Positions 50,693 through 63,281 of a stretch of DNA of 64,000 nucleotides are shown in pieces (position 1 is the stretch's first letter; every line of letters begins with the position of its first letter). The notes under the pieces were generated by a model. The model was given only the letters and a program-made list of their open reading frames with translations, was not told the origin of the DNA and made no database searches. The stretch is from Apostichopus japonicus (Eukaryota; Echinodermata; Holothuroidea; Aspidochirotida; Stichopodidae), in contig NC_092569.1 in assembly GCF_037975245.1 (NCBI RefSeq), positions 16,939,501 to 17,003,500 of the forward strand, written 5' to 3'. Both the position numbers and the translations under genes were made by a program.

Positions 50693-50870
50693 GTGATTCA
50701 TATTTGTTTTAGCAAAGTTTTGAATATTTAAAGATTGCTGAGATGTTTAACGTCAGTGTTCTACGTCCAACTCTGTGAAATATACATTATCAAGCCAGAC
50801 GGCTTGAAGAACCATTTGTATTTTCTGTAGCGTCTATGTTGGCAAAGACGGACGGGGGGGGGGGGAGTTT
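50693..50870 (+). pseudogene. Pseudo-exon: FBG-A first exon remnant (unit 3 copy)
   Basis: Counterpart of 2694 and 30531. The acceptor TTTACAG is visible. An in-frame TAG lies near the start (TTTTAGCAAAG), indels follow, a poly-G tract has expanded at the 3' end, and the donor GT is lost. Confidence 0.75.
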
Positions 50871-51174
50871 TACGTCCATGACTTGTAAGTTGTTTAAGTA
50901 TATGCGGAACTGCGACAAAACTAAAATATTGTCAGGTCAGCTCATACCTTGCTTTTATTTCCCTAATAAAATTCATATATTGATTGCTATTGAAACATCT
51001 TGCACCAAGAATATGCATTTTCAATGTATTATGTTACTATTATATGCAATAAAACTAATAATATTTGACGTATCAAGCAACACATGCATGGATTTCGTAC
51101 GGATACCACATGTTATGGAGCACAATGCTTGTAATACTCAGAGAGATAGATGCATCATGTTCTTGCCAAAAATA

Positions 51175-51303
51175 TCATAATAATAATAATAATAATACTA
51201 CTACTACTTCTACTACTACTACTACTACTACTACTAATAATAATAATGATGACGATGACGACAACGATGACGACGACGACGAAGACGACGACGACGAAGA
51301 CGA

Positions 51304-51336
<33 letters not shown>

Positions 51337-51362
51337 CGACGATGACGATGATGATGATGACG
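51175..51362. repeat. Compound trinucleotide microsatellite
   Basis: AAT, then ACT, AAT and GAC/GAT triplets. The array sits where the SINE tail lies in unit 1 and replaces part of the SINE body. It creates artefactual poly-Asp/Thr open frames. Confidence 0.9.
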
Positions 51363-51535
51363 TCGGGTGGCTTCCAATTCAACAATTTAACTCACATTTG
51401 CAATTATAAAGTCTTTTTCGATGGGACACGTAGATTGCTCCTTCCTTTAACCCAGCTGGGTATCGAACCATGAACCTCTCAATTGCTAAGCCTCGTTGCT
51501 TTACATGCCACCGCTTTTATCCACTCGTCCTTAGA
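51363..51535 (-). mobile_element. SINE 5' part (unit 3 copy)
   Basis: The tRNA-like head has an intact B box (51459-51469) and a degraded A box (51521-51531). The 3' body is replaced by the microsatellite. Confidence 0.7.
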
Positions 51536-53018
51536 ACCGGTATACGATTTTTTCGTGGAATTACTTCAAAATTATTTTAATTCCGTTCTACAAACCGTTG
51601 CTTAAACAATTCATCATGAAAAACATACGGCATATTCAAACTAGTTATTTCCGTTAAATCCACGACACTTTACCACATCCACAACCAGGAACATCGCTAA
51701 GATTGTGGAAGGCCTGTCGATCCAACTTGCGCTTGATCATATAATCGTGAAACAGTTTGAAAAATAGTTATCGAAAACATGTAAAATGATCCAACCAGGT
51801 TTCTGATCGAGTAGTTTCTGGCTTGCCCAGTGTTTTGGGAACGAATTGGTAATTTTATAGCTCATAATGAGACGTTGAGGACAATCGCTGCAATTGTAAA
51901 ATCTAAAATCGTTAATTGAAGGTTTAAAACTATCATTTTATTCGATATCAGATCATCATTTTCCCCCAAATAGTTCTACCAAGCTCGTGGCCAGAAATTA
52001 TTTTTTCTAGGAAGTTTGGGCGATAATGCTGGCTGATTACCACCCTTGGCTGAGTCTAAGAGGTAGGATATCCCTTCCTCTTTAAAGAAATTATTGTATA
52101 GATAAGAAAGCCTATATGTCGCATAATTCTAACTACTTATGTGTTATACAAGTGTTAATTTAATGTGTGTGTTATTAAATGTAGGTCTTATGGCAAATGT
52201 ATAAATCTATTTGGAAGTAGGAGGTGAGGGGATCGGGAATGAGGGATGGAGCGAGTGTTTCGACATTTAATCTCAAAATGTTGAGCCTTTATTACAAAAT
52301 ACCCACGTAAAATTGTGCGAATGAAACTTTGCTTAGGCCTAGGTTGAGTGGGTATGGGGGGGGGGCAGTTTCACCCCTCAAGTGCATGATGTGAGTCTTC
52401 CTGGAAAAATACAAAGAGTCATTTTATCTGCACTGACAATGGGAGATTTGGATCCTCCACCAGCCTGCCCCTCATCTCTCGAAGAACATGATACGATATC
52501 TCGTCTATAGCCAGACGGCCAGGGATTCTAAGAAGATTGTCATACACAAAAATGTGTTCATATCTTTCTGCCGTCTAGATGACCGGTTTCATCATTCAAC
52601 GTGAAATGTGAATAATTAGTATTAGAGGATTGACATTGAGTCATGTACACTCGCTCGTCTCACAGTATGTTATAAGATGGTAATTATTTTGTGTGTCGTA
52701 CATAATCGAGATATTTTCAAAAGTACCACTCTATGTTTGGTTAATTATGGTTTGTCAGGTTCTAGTCTTATTTTCTACTATAATGTCGGTTAAGACAGAG
52801 CTTGCGGCTCGCTAAAGATTCCCTAAAAGCAGGACGCACCAATACGTGGTTACATTACAGTAATCCGACTTACATCCACTCCCACGCTTTTGATTTTATG
52901 GGTCTTTGTAAGCATCGATGTAATAGAATACATAAACATTTTATAAATAATCCGACGTCCCCCCCCCCCCGCTCCCTCTTGGCTATGAATAAAATATTAT
53001 ATACTGCACGAAATTTAA
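51536..53018. other. Tail-to-tail spacer of unit 3, late part; no gene seen
   Basis: Aligns with 3736-5040 of unit 1. It has about 100 bases (51885-51988) and about 75 bases (near 52160-52240) that unit 1 lacks. Poly-G/C runs lie near 52357 and 52960. Confidence 0.6.
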
Positions 53019-53376
53019 AGGCATTGAAGACTCTCCCCGAACAGCGAGCCGCCATCTCTAACAAGTTGACTTTCCGTTGCTTGCAAGCGAAGTTTTTCTC
53101 TTGTCGCTACAAAATGCAGATAGTAATGAATCGTGATACCTTGTTATCATTAGCTGGACCTGAGATGTCCATCGCTGTATCGTTTGTTCACTGTGCTGTG
53201 GGTATTGACCGCAGCTGTATGTACTGACTGTACACTAGTGTCTAATAACCGACGGTAGCAAGATGTGTGTATTTTGTGGGATCGATGGTGGTGTCTAATA
53301 CTTCTGTTACACCTCATTCGAAACTATTTCAGATTACCGGCATTAGACGTTTCTTTATGCGCGAGTCTCACACTCA
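53019..53376. mobile_element. Non-autonomous DNA element with TTAA target duplication
   Basis: 358 bases between two TTAA copies (53015-53018 and 53377-53380). Unit 1 has the uninterrupted site with one TTAA, AATTTAAAGGAGAAG, near 5040. The ends are imperfect inverted repeats: AGGCATTGAAGACTC at the left, and GAGTCTCACACTCA at the right. TTAA duplication is typical of piggyBac and Kolobok-type elements; the family is not decided. A partial copy lies at 18812-18960. Confidence 0.8.
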
Positions 53377-53380
53377 TTAA

Positions 53381-54316
53381 AGGAGAAATAACTTTAACTT
53401 CCATATTTAAGGTTAAAGAAAGAGATGGTAACAATCCTCCCAAAAATATCCATAATATTTATATACACTGATGTGTTATCATTGTACCGTGCAATCAAAA
53501 TTAAACTCAAAGTAATCTCTACCACAGTATTCAATGGACATTGAGGGTTGGAGATTTCTTTACCAATCTGTTACGAATTGTCTTTGGCACAAAGTCCAGG
53601 GACTAAATGTTTGAAATAATAGTTGACATAATAAACACACAAACAGGATGAGACTGACATGAGGTATGATCGACGGCCACGGATTTTATAATACGATTTT
53701 TTTTGGGTAATATGAAGCTAGGAAGAAAAGGTTATGAGGCAAAATTTCACACGTAGATTAATTTATGGTTCTGTTACAATACTTAGCTACATCGGTATTC
53801 GGAGGAATGTATTGAAAACAAATTAAACTAGTTTTAAAACAAGGAAGTGTTTTTAGTGAAACGCAGCTTAAAATGAAGGGTTGCGCTGCACATCTATCAA
53901 GGTAATTCCATTCATACGCAATGACAGAGATAGACATTTAATTCAGGGCTCTCGTCACATGACCCCCTCCCCCACCCTGCTGGTTACGCCACTGTAATTC
54001 ATTATTATAAACACAAGAAACCAAATAAATACACACATATGACCATTTCGTTTATTCATATTTATGACAGTTGAAGCCCAATTAGTTTAGGTAATAATTA
54101 CAGTTAAAGGAATATGCAACAATGTGTCTGAAGATTAATGAACAAATTATTTCCTCAATACAGTTGCTTGAGAGGTTTCAACCCTCGAAGATTATTTATA
54201 AGATATCGATACTACAAAAGGCTCATGTCGTCCAAGTGATTTTTTGTTCTTATAACGAAATATATTTTCCACAATCTATTCGATAGAAACCACTTGATAG
54301 ATTATCCGCCATCAAC
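53381..54316. other. Spacer and probable 3' UTR of G6; no gene seen
   Basis: Aligns with 5045-6045 of unit 1. It includes the repeat-end motif GGTTACGCCACT near 53982. Confidence 0.6.
54051..54056 (-). terminator. Candidate polyadenylation signal of G6
   Basis: Minus-strand AATAAA, about 260 bases beyond the stop, conserved with G2 and G4. Confidence 0.5.
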
Positions 54317-57300
54317 TCAAGAGGATAGTCGAATTTTCATCTCAACAGTTTGGGGGTTGCAGTAATTATTATTATAAGAAGAGATCCTCTCTCCGTTGCC
54401 TCCATTGTAGTCCCCGTTGAGGTTTTCATCAGTACAAACTATATTGCAGCCTCCGTGTTGGAAATAATGACAATATTCCCAATGGCAATCAGAGCACCAA
54501 CGATTCGAGTGCCACCAGCCACTTCTGTGCCTCTCTGCGCAGTTGAAGTTATCGCATGCGTCATTGTCTTCGTCGTATGTGCTGAAATGCTTTCCTTTGT
54601 TACTAGAGAGATAATAACCTGCGAATTAAGAACCGATCCATCAGTGGTTAGTTTGTAAACAAAACAAAAATAATGTAAGCAATGCTTTCCTTTTCCAGAC
54701 CTTTCTATGAATCAGAAACCGTACTAAATTTTCACCAAAGAGGGTGGGGGGTGGGGGCATCTCACTGGTCTAATTGAAAGATATTAAGAAACAATGTGTC
54801 TTTTCATACCTTTATTTTAGTTTTGACACATTTTAAGAACTGGAATATTAACATTTAGTTTCCTGTATCCTAACGGAAGCTTAGTGAAATATGTATGTTA
54901 GCTGGTCATTTCCCAGGAGGGATTTTTGCTTACATAAATATATATATATATATTGTATAAATCATTTCCTAGTGGGAGATGCCGAGTTTCACAGAGGTTG
55001 AAATCAGGCTTATATTAGAATGGTGGTTATTGGTTTCCCGTAGCTCTGAGAAATTGCATATTCACACTACATTTTTCACGTGAGTACACATCATGTTTTC
55101 TTTGGTAGTCATATTACTGTTGTATTGAGCAATGCAGCTATAAAATATTAGCAATCGTATCGGATAAGTCATATGTCTTCAAACATTGCCGGGAACTGAT
55201 CGACGTCACATGTTTGGCAAGGAGCTTGTGTGCGTTTGTTAAATGTATGAGTGTTTGTTTTTAACTGTGATAACAAAACTCGTAATATTTATGTTGACCT
55301 TACTCAATAGATACGTGTATAATGCTAAACAAAGCTTAATGACATAAACGTCTTGATTAGAATCAAAAGTTAATTATCAAATGCAACTTATGAACACTTT
55401 TGTGTTTATTTAGTTTATTAATAAAATACAAAGATAGACACAAGACAAAATAACACGTTCCTTGATATGTATGCAGCCAGTATAGAGGAATATGAAAGGT
55501 ATATCATTTATAGCCCATCACGTGTTGGGAGTAATAAAATAATAGTAGTCTCTATCGTTCACACTACTGAAATGGACATGAAGCAAGATTTCATCCTATT
55601 TACTTAACCAGAGTGAGGACGTATGTCGGAGCCGGAAAGGGAAGGGAGGTTTTATGCAACAACACAAAATGTGTTACAGCATGTCAGGAACTAACGATGT
55701 TTATATTTAACGTTCACATGCCATTTGTCACATTTTCAAAGTAGATTCCTTACGTAATTTGAAGTTTGATGTATCATTCTGTGAATGAATATGAATTGCA
55801 GACATTACACATATTAACAACAAACCTGCATATCCACTGGGACTGGTCCTGCTTCCCAGTTTATTCATTTTGTACTTGGTGTCCTCGGACTCTATTTGAA
55901 ACTCTGTAAACTCAGAATATAAACTCGTCCCATCTGAAGTAGTAATATCAACTCGTAGTTTGGTAGGGTTCTGATTCGTCAGGTAATAGAGTTTCTCATT
56001 CCCAAGCCATAAGTTTCTGTTGTTACCAAAGCCTTCTTTGTATGCAGTCCAGTTTTGATAAAAACTAGTTTCGTCATCAGTGCGACGTTGAAAAACCTAT
56101 CTTTGGAACAATAGAAAGAGGCATTGAAATCAACGAAAGGAAATCTAAACGGTTTAACAATACTTAAGAAGCAAAGCTCTACAGATCGTCTGAAAGATTT
56201 CATCATAAATTTGTAATGCTGAATTGTCCTTTAAATTGATGTCTGACTGATAACTGACTAGTATTCACATGTTCAATGTATTTTAAGATATGAATTGTCA
56301 TATTTGGAACCTTCTGTCATGCTAAATTGTTGAATGTTGGTCTAACGTAGTTTGATGGTCTAATGTATATACCTAGTGCGAATGTATCGAGAGCATTTAC
56401 TCATAAGCATAAATGAACAGCGTTAAAATGACTTACGGTCCATCCTTCGTCGCCGTGCATTTTGCATTGAACATTGAATGGAGACTCTGTCCACCCAGAA
56501 GGCATGATTGTATATTCGCCATCGCCATGCCCAGCGTCATGAACATCCTGACAGTCTGAATACAAGGATTCACAAGTTTCACCGTCACCTTCGTATCCTT
56601 CATTACAATAGCACTGTCGTATTTCATTCCTGACATCACACACAGCGTCGGTACTACATATGTAGTCGTCACAAGTCAGTCGGTTATTGTTACAAGAACA
56701 CTTTTGTGTGCAGTCTTCGTTAACGGATGTTTCTCCATTCTAGAATTAAATTGATGAAAATATTAAAAAACTAATATTTCAAATGGCTATTGTGCTTATA
56801 TTTTGTGTTATTGTAACGTTAATAAACTTAAGGTTTATTTCTGTTCCGTTTACATTGTCACTTGGTATTAAACTTAGTCATGCGAATACTCACTGGTATA
56901 ACCAAGTTGGCCTCTGCTACGAAACACCCGCATTCACTCGCACTGATGCAGTCACTCCCTTGCATGACGAAACCAGTTGGACAGGTGCAGCCCTCAGTAC
57001 CCAAACAGTCACTATCACAACCAGATTGTCCGTTGGGATCTTCACATGTTGCTTGGCAAGTACATGTTTCGTAGATCATGTTCGTAGGACATGTAGAGAT
57101 CAATGTACCTGCCAGTTGTTAATACCAAGAAAATGCTTTCAATTTTGACAAGAATCATTGCAAATACCTCTGCCATGAAATATGATATATTATATTATAT
57201 ATCATTTCTGAAGTTTAAAGTTAAATAGTTAAATAAGAAGAAGCAACATTAAAAACATTATGCATAGTGTAGGATATGGCTTTGATGTATACATTTTTTT

Positions 57301-59204
57301 AAATAATATAATTATGATTGTATTATTTGGATTAACGTTTTGTCTTTGCTTTTTATTTTTTTTTTACTTACCTGCATTACTTTCGAGTGGTCCAATATGG
57401 GTAACCTTATATTGCCCCCATTCATCAGTTATACGAAAACCTCTGTATGTTTTATAGAAAGAAGCTCCATTAGATAATTCTATGTCCACACGAAGCTCGT
57501 AGTCTGCTTGGTTCGTCAAATATGATAACTTTTCATTGCCGAGCCAAAACTCAGTTGAGAGAAAACCAAATCCATCTTTATACTGTGACCAACTCCTATT
57601 GAAGTTCACAGAACCGCTATCGCGGCGTTGTATGGCCTGTAACAGAAGAAAAACATATTGCGAATACTATCACCACTCAAATACACTCTCTAAATATCAC
57701 ACTTATATGAAACGGACAATTACATTTATCCAGTCATGTAACTATTAACAAAGATCGTTTCCGAAAAAACAGCCCAGTCTCGACGTTACTGAGTGGAGGA
57801 TGCAACTTGCCGATGACCCTGCACATTTTCAAGTCATAACACCTACCTGCTAACATAAGGCTTTCACGTTTTATCGTTTTATTTATAACACAGCTTATCA
57901 CGTTTAAACTATGATATGAGCATTTCCATTTAGACGTACCGTCCAGCCTCCTCCACCAACGTCGTTGTTGCAGTACACCTCAAATGGTTCTTCAAATCCC
58001 TCTGGCTTGATAATGTATACTCCGCTAGAGTTGGACGTAGAACATTGACATTGAACGTCTCGGCAGTCTTTTGGATATTCAGAACGTTGATAAAAGAAGA
58101 AATGAGCCACTGTAATAAAGAAATAAAATTATTGAAAAATGATATATTATGCATGCTTTGTGTTCAATTTACAACAAAATCGTGTCGCCGTATACTGATA
58201 CTTGACCGTTAAAGAAAATCCTGCTAAGAAATTGACAACTCTCTGTGATTTAACAGATTGCTAAAACTGCATCAGCAAAGATGGAACTAGATAATTGTTT
58301 GAAAAGGTACATGACCACTTTACAACAAATTTGGTAAATATATCATTTCTTGTGTTATAATACGTTGAATTAATTTATTTCCCCCTCCCTCTGTTTTTTT
58401 CTTTCTCTTTTTTCTTTATTTTTCGGGGGGGGGGTGGGTGGGGCCGATTGTTTGAAGTAACATTAACACCTTATATCAGATTTGGTACATATATCATTAC
58501 CTGTGTAAGAATACAATACATACATCTATTTTTCTCTCTCTTTTTCCCTCTCTCTTTTTTCAGTAACATTTTTCGGGGGGTGGGGCGATATGATTTATAT
58601 TATAAAACAGTTGTCAAAAGTGTAAGTTTGAATGTTGTTATCTTTTCGAAAGTGAGATACTAAATACTGTCTCACACAGATACTGTCAATGAAACAGAAA
58701 CAAAACCAGACATAAAAAAGGAAGTTAACTTGGAAAAAATGAAACTCATTTATATTGGTTAACTACGTGTGTTAATATCTAGATGGAACGACAAAACAAA
58801 GCAGTTAAGGTCAATGGGTGAAATATCTTACTTTGAGTGTCATCTGTAGTTGAAGGTAAACTTCTCCGATGAACAGTCTATTAATGAGAAGAAGAGTCAT
58901 TAAAAATATATGTCAAAATGTTCTGTTAATTGGTTGTAACTGCTTGTAAGGAACTATTAATTTTTCTCATTTTCATTTATAAAATACACATGTACAGGCA
59001 AATTAAGAATTTTGGATGAAACAAATTCAAAATGATTAATATTCTGATTGGTTATTCACGAACATTCTTACCTATGCCAAGATGTCAAAGAACTTCATCC
59101 ATTACAGTGATGCAATTATTTTATTTTAATTTTGAATGTGTACCCAACTTGGTGAAATGAGTTAAAAACAATCAGAAATGACTGTAAATATTTGCCATAA
59201 TAAC

Positions 59205-59278
<74 letters not shown>

Positions 59279-62200
59279 GGGAGGGAGGTGGGTTGGTTGA
59301 CTCAACCTTAGCTAGAATTCAAACTCAATATATTTCTGAAGTTTTTCTTCTTCTTATTTGCACTAGAATTATTTGCAAAGGTATTGACTATACATAGAAG
59401 GAACATAGAATAAAAATATAATATATTTTTTGCAAACTATGTAAGCGATGAAAAATTAATAAAGACTGAAGAAATTCGAATTTTACTTTTTTTAAATTAA
59501 CGAAAAGTGTGAACAAAATTTGTTTGTAAACATTAATTTTCATATAAACAGTCGTCCCATTACATCATTAAGTTCGATATGACATTTGCCTGTATTTTAT
59601 TTATATAAGTAGTAACTTCAGTATGAGATAAAAACGTGACAAATAATCTTTGATTGTTGTATATAACATAGCAATTTAGACATCGTCGCAATATGTTTAG
59701 ACTGGTATATTTTACAATAAAAGTTTTTGTTATCAAAATTGTATCGTTTCATTTGTTTGCAGGAAATGAAATAAAGCAATGATTTTTGTAATGACAAAGA
59801 TCCTCAAATTGACATAAAAAATAAAATTTCTTACACCATCGGCGCATATATCGTATGCGGTGCTATCGTAGCGTTGTCAGGGATGATAAGTAAAGTAAAG
59901 TCAAATTTATTGATATTCATCATAAAATGACAATTTAATAAAATGGACTACGGCATCTCAAAAATAGGTTAAACAGTTATCTATGTATAATACAATTCAA
60001 AGTTTTAATACTTCTAGGTAAAAATGATCGCCTAAACCGTTCTGTTCGCATACGTGGGATCGTGTAAAATCTACGTGGTTTCATGTAAAAATCAAAGAGA
60101 GGGTGATCGGAATCCTCGACTATAGAAGAAGCACACTGACAAATTAAACGACCAATAAAATCATCCGTCATGGTAGAATACAACTTGACGGATTTAATAA
60201 AGTAGTCTAATTGTCCTTTAGAACAGGATGATAACCAAACTGGGCCACAGTACACAAGGAAAGACTACACCATTGTCTGAAAAGGCCAAAGCTGCTTATC
60301 AAAATCTAAGCCAAAGCCGGCGAGCCTACGAATACAATATAATCTCTGGTTAGCTTTTGATGCCATATTGTTCACGTGGGTATTCCAAGTAAGCGAGCTG
60401 CTGAAGGTTAATCCAAAATATTTAAAACCTGATACAACCTCAATCACATTATTGTCAATGTAGTGAATGACGATTAGAATTAAGAAAAGTTTACTTGTGA
60501 AAGAAGTTATATCTGTGAATACTAACGAAGTGACTTTGAGTTAAATGATAATTTGAGCATATCGTTTATAACATATTTGCCAGTGCTTTATAGCTTGATA
60601 AAACATATCAATTATTTCAATGAATAAGTAATATGGCGTGAGTTAATGTGTAAAACAACCACAGCAAATACTTTATGTATTTTCGAATTGAGTATATGAA
60701 AAGAAATTAAGAGTTCTATAAACCATATATGGTATTTATTAATTAAGACCTTTCTTACACCGTGTAAGTACACTATTGATGAACATGGGAATACGGCTCG
60801 GTATGAATTGTACAAAATGCATGCGGTAGGCTTACACGAGATATTAACTGATGTAAATAAAAAATATGCTTTAAATTGCAAATAAACTAAAAATATTACA
60901 TGTGAAAGTACCTAGCGATATTTAATATCGATATATCTGTGTTACAAACTGATTAACGTTACATTAAAGAAAAAGTCAAACAAATTAAGGGTGAAATTGG
61001 AGCTCTGTTTATAGTAAAGTACCCATGCAGATACTTTTCAAATTACAAGAATATCAAAATATCGTACTTAAGGGTTTTATTGCCAAGTTAAAAACTACTT
61101 TTTTGATAGTTTTAGAAATTGACTTAATAATTATGCATTAGTCTTAAACGTCTGGGAGACCGGTATTTGGAACTTCTAAGTACTTTTAAGACAACAAGAA
61201 GGACACATTGTAACAAACGAGAAAACATTTATACACGTATATTATTTGTTTAAACCAAACAACAACTTCAGAGTTCTGACAATTGTCTAAGTTAACACAG
61301 TATATACTATAGTATATTAATTAACACGGTATATACTGTAGTATAGTATTGCCAGTGAATTATAGCCATTAAAGTTTACCAATGCAAGCATGGCATGTAA
61401 GATAGTTGCTAAGTTCAATTATTCAAGTTTAAAACAAGGTTACATTCAAAGATTAACCAATGCTTACTCAGAAGAAATGAAATAAAACTAATCGGGAAAT
61501 ATAGTGGTAAGTTAAAATAGGAAGTTTTTAAACATCTTTTCTTTCTGATTCAAAATTAAGTAATCTAGACCGAAAGTATACCTAGTCTCGTTAAATGACG
61601 TTGATGGACAAACAAGGACAAAGAAGACGAATTTTAATTACAAACTTTATCAAAAAGGGTAATTTGTTATGCCTAAGCTTTCAGCACAGATATTTCCCAA
61701 GTTACTACATAAGAGTCAATGTTTATCTAATAACAAACAACGTTATCATTTTACAGGCCCGCCTATAATATTGCAATAACTTTGTTGATACTTTGAGTAT
61801 GATATAAATATATTGACAATGATTTTCCTTTGCTATCAATGCTCAAACATAATTTAAGACCTTTGTGACAAAGAGATTAAGTAATGATATGATCAAGAAT
61901 TTTCAAGAATTTACAAATTTTCTCAATTATACAATATATTATTAAAATAATTAAGTTTGACTAGTGCAAACGCATACGGCGAAGGCGCCACTTGGACAAG
62001 AATTGCAGTAATTTTATGTAATAGAAAGCGGACTGCAATTATTATTCGATTACATGTTTTTCGCTTGAAATAAGAAGCAAAAGTTTGATACTTGAATTAA
62101 TCAAATTTAAAGATTGTTTTTCACTCGAGTATGATTAACCTATCCTTTACTTTGTCAATACTTAGCGTACCAATGTAGTCAAATCGATCTGTTACTAGGC

Positions 62201-63057
62201 AGTTATACATATCTATTTAAAACTTATAGCGTCTTGATCATAGTTAATGAAATTTAGTGAGATCTACCTTGGAACTTTTACAGTTTCCAAAATGAATAGA
62301 GTATAACTATTCAATTGTCTTAAAATAACTTTATCAAATGTTGTGTTTTATTTTGAAAAAAGTAAAAGTTATGTACCTAACTATAAAGAAAAACATACGA
62401 ATGTAGTTTTCAGCTTTAATGTTATTGCATACATCAGCGACGAATGGGAAATTAATACACTTAGCCAGATGTATAGGCGATAAGGTGCGATATTAATTGA
62501 AAATATGAGAGAAAGTTTACCAAGGCAATGTAACATTTGAAATATAACTAAACAGAAAATATATTTTTTTATGCATTTTTTTTCTAAGTTGCATTGCAAA
62601 TTTTAAAACAAAAACACTTTTCTGTAGGCTGCTGAAGATAGATTATTCTTTTGGAAAAAAGGAATTTATATAGAAGAAGAATTGTTTTTCGAAAAATTCA
62701 TTTAATTTTTTATCAGTGGCCACATTAAAACTGCATGAGCTACTAAAAACCAAAATGTTGTATTATAAATTGTAAAACAGATGATCAAGTTATAACAAGT
62801 TTTTCTTTTTTTGTTGGAAAATTTATAATTAAGCAAGCAAGAAAGAAACATGTCAAAAAAATGCCCAGTAGTTGAATATTCTACATTGAAATTATAAGAT
62901 CTAACAAGCAACACAGAAACGTGGACGCAAAGATTGGTAAGAACTAAGAACAGAAACTGTAAAATGTTTAACTCACCGTTTCTTCCGAGGACGTAAAGGC
63001 GCTGGTTGTTGTGAACAAGAATGCAAATACTGCTCGAACAGCCACGGAAAGCTCCAT
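54317..63057 (-). CDS. G6: secreted FBG(partial)-TIL-EGF-FBG protein, 550 residues, 8 exons
   Basis: Exons in coding order: 63057-62977, 58877-58832, 58109-57940, 57636-57372, 57108-56894, 56739-56437, 56096-55826, 54618-54317. Splice sites are GT-AG, the phases match G2, and the total is 1653 bases with no internal stop. The signal peptide is identical to G2 (MELSVAVRAVFAFLF...). Domains: linker with TVHRRSLPSTTDDTQ; two-exon FBG-A (AIQRRD, FWLGNEKLSYLTNQ); TIL module; TILa/EGF; full FBG-B (DEDNDACDN, SGWWHS, NLNGDYNG, VEMKIRLSS). FBG-A has an extra Cys (DVQCQCSTS against DVQSQCSTS in G2). The last three residues before the stop are LSS, not PSS. Intron 1 carries a LINE fragment and a TA microsatellite, and intron 2 a local tandem duplication. 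It is intact and probably functional. Confidence 0.85.
58298..58600. repeat. Tandem duplication in G6 intron 2
   Basis: Two copies of about 150 bases (about 58298-58447 and 58448-58600). Each has TTTGGTA(A/C)ATATATCATT, a pyrimidine-rich stretch, and a TTTTTCGGGGGG run. Unit 1 has a single copy at about 10003-10150. Confidence 0.65.
59208..59276. repeat. (TA)n microsatellite in G6 intron 1
   Basis: A run of TA repeats of about 69 bases. The equivalent place in units 1 and 2 has only a short AT-rich stretch. Confidence 0.95.
59888..60463 (-). mobile_element. 3' fragment of a non-LTR retrotransposon (LINE)
   Basis: On the minus strand two adjacent reading blocks give the C-terminal end of a reverse transcriptase: FKYFGLTFSSSLTWNTHVNN...RLYCIRRLAGFG, then YCGPVWLSS, DSDHPLFDF and RTERFRRSFLPRSI. 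This is the usual end of CR1/L2-like ORF2 proteins. The blocks are in different frames, so it is dead. The 3' end has short TTTAC repeats. It lies in G6 intron 1; unit 1 lacks it near 11367. Confidence 0.8.
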
Positions 63058-63154
63058 ATTTATGAATGTCTTGGTAAAATACGAATGATAATTCAAATGA
63101 ATTGTATCTCTAGAGGTAAGAAATATTCCTAAAAACAATGGATGACCCGAAGTG

Positions 63155-63162
63155 CATTTATA
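63155..63162 (-). promoter_or_regulatory. Candidate TATA box of G6
   Basis: TATAAATG on the minus strand about 100 bases before the ATG, conserved with G2 and G4. Confidence 0.45.
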
Positions 63163-63271
63163 AAGTTGTAAACTTATGATGTCTCACAGCCAGATTGCAT
63201 TGTACTTGTACGTTGTATTTACCGTCTTTCAGTTGTAAACATATAAGGATTCAAAGGCATCCATCCACAAT

Positions 63272-63281
63272 GGAAACTTCC
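63272..63281 (-). promoter_or_regulatory. Candidate Rel site upstream of G6
   Basis: GGAAGTTTCC on the minus strand, identical to the sites before G2 and G4. Confidence 0.35.

Noticed and set aside
51065-51473. Open frames with long poly-Asp, poly-Thr or poly-Ile/Val runs
   Set aside because: They are translations of the compound trinucleotide microsatellite and have no conserved counterpart in the other units.
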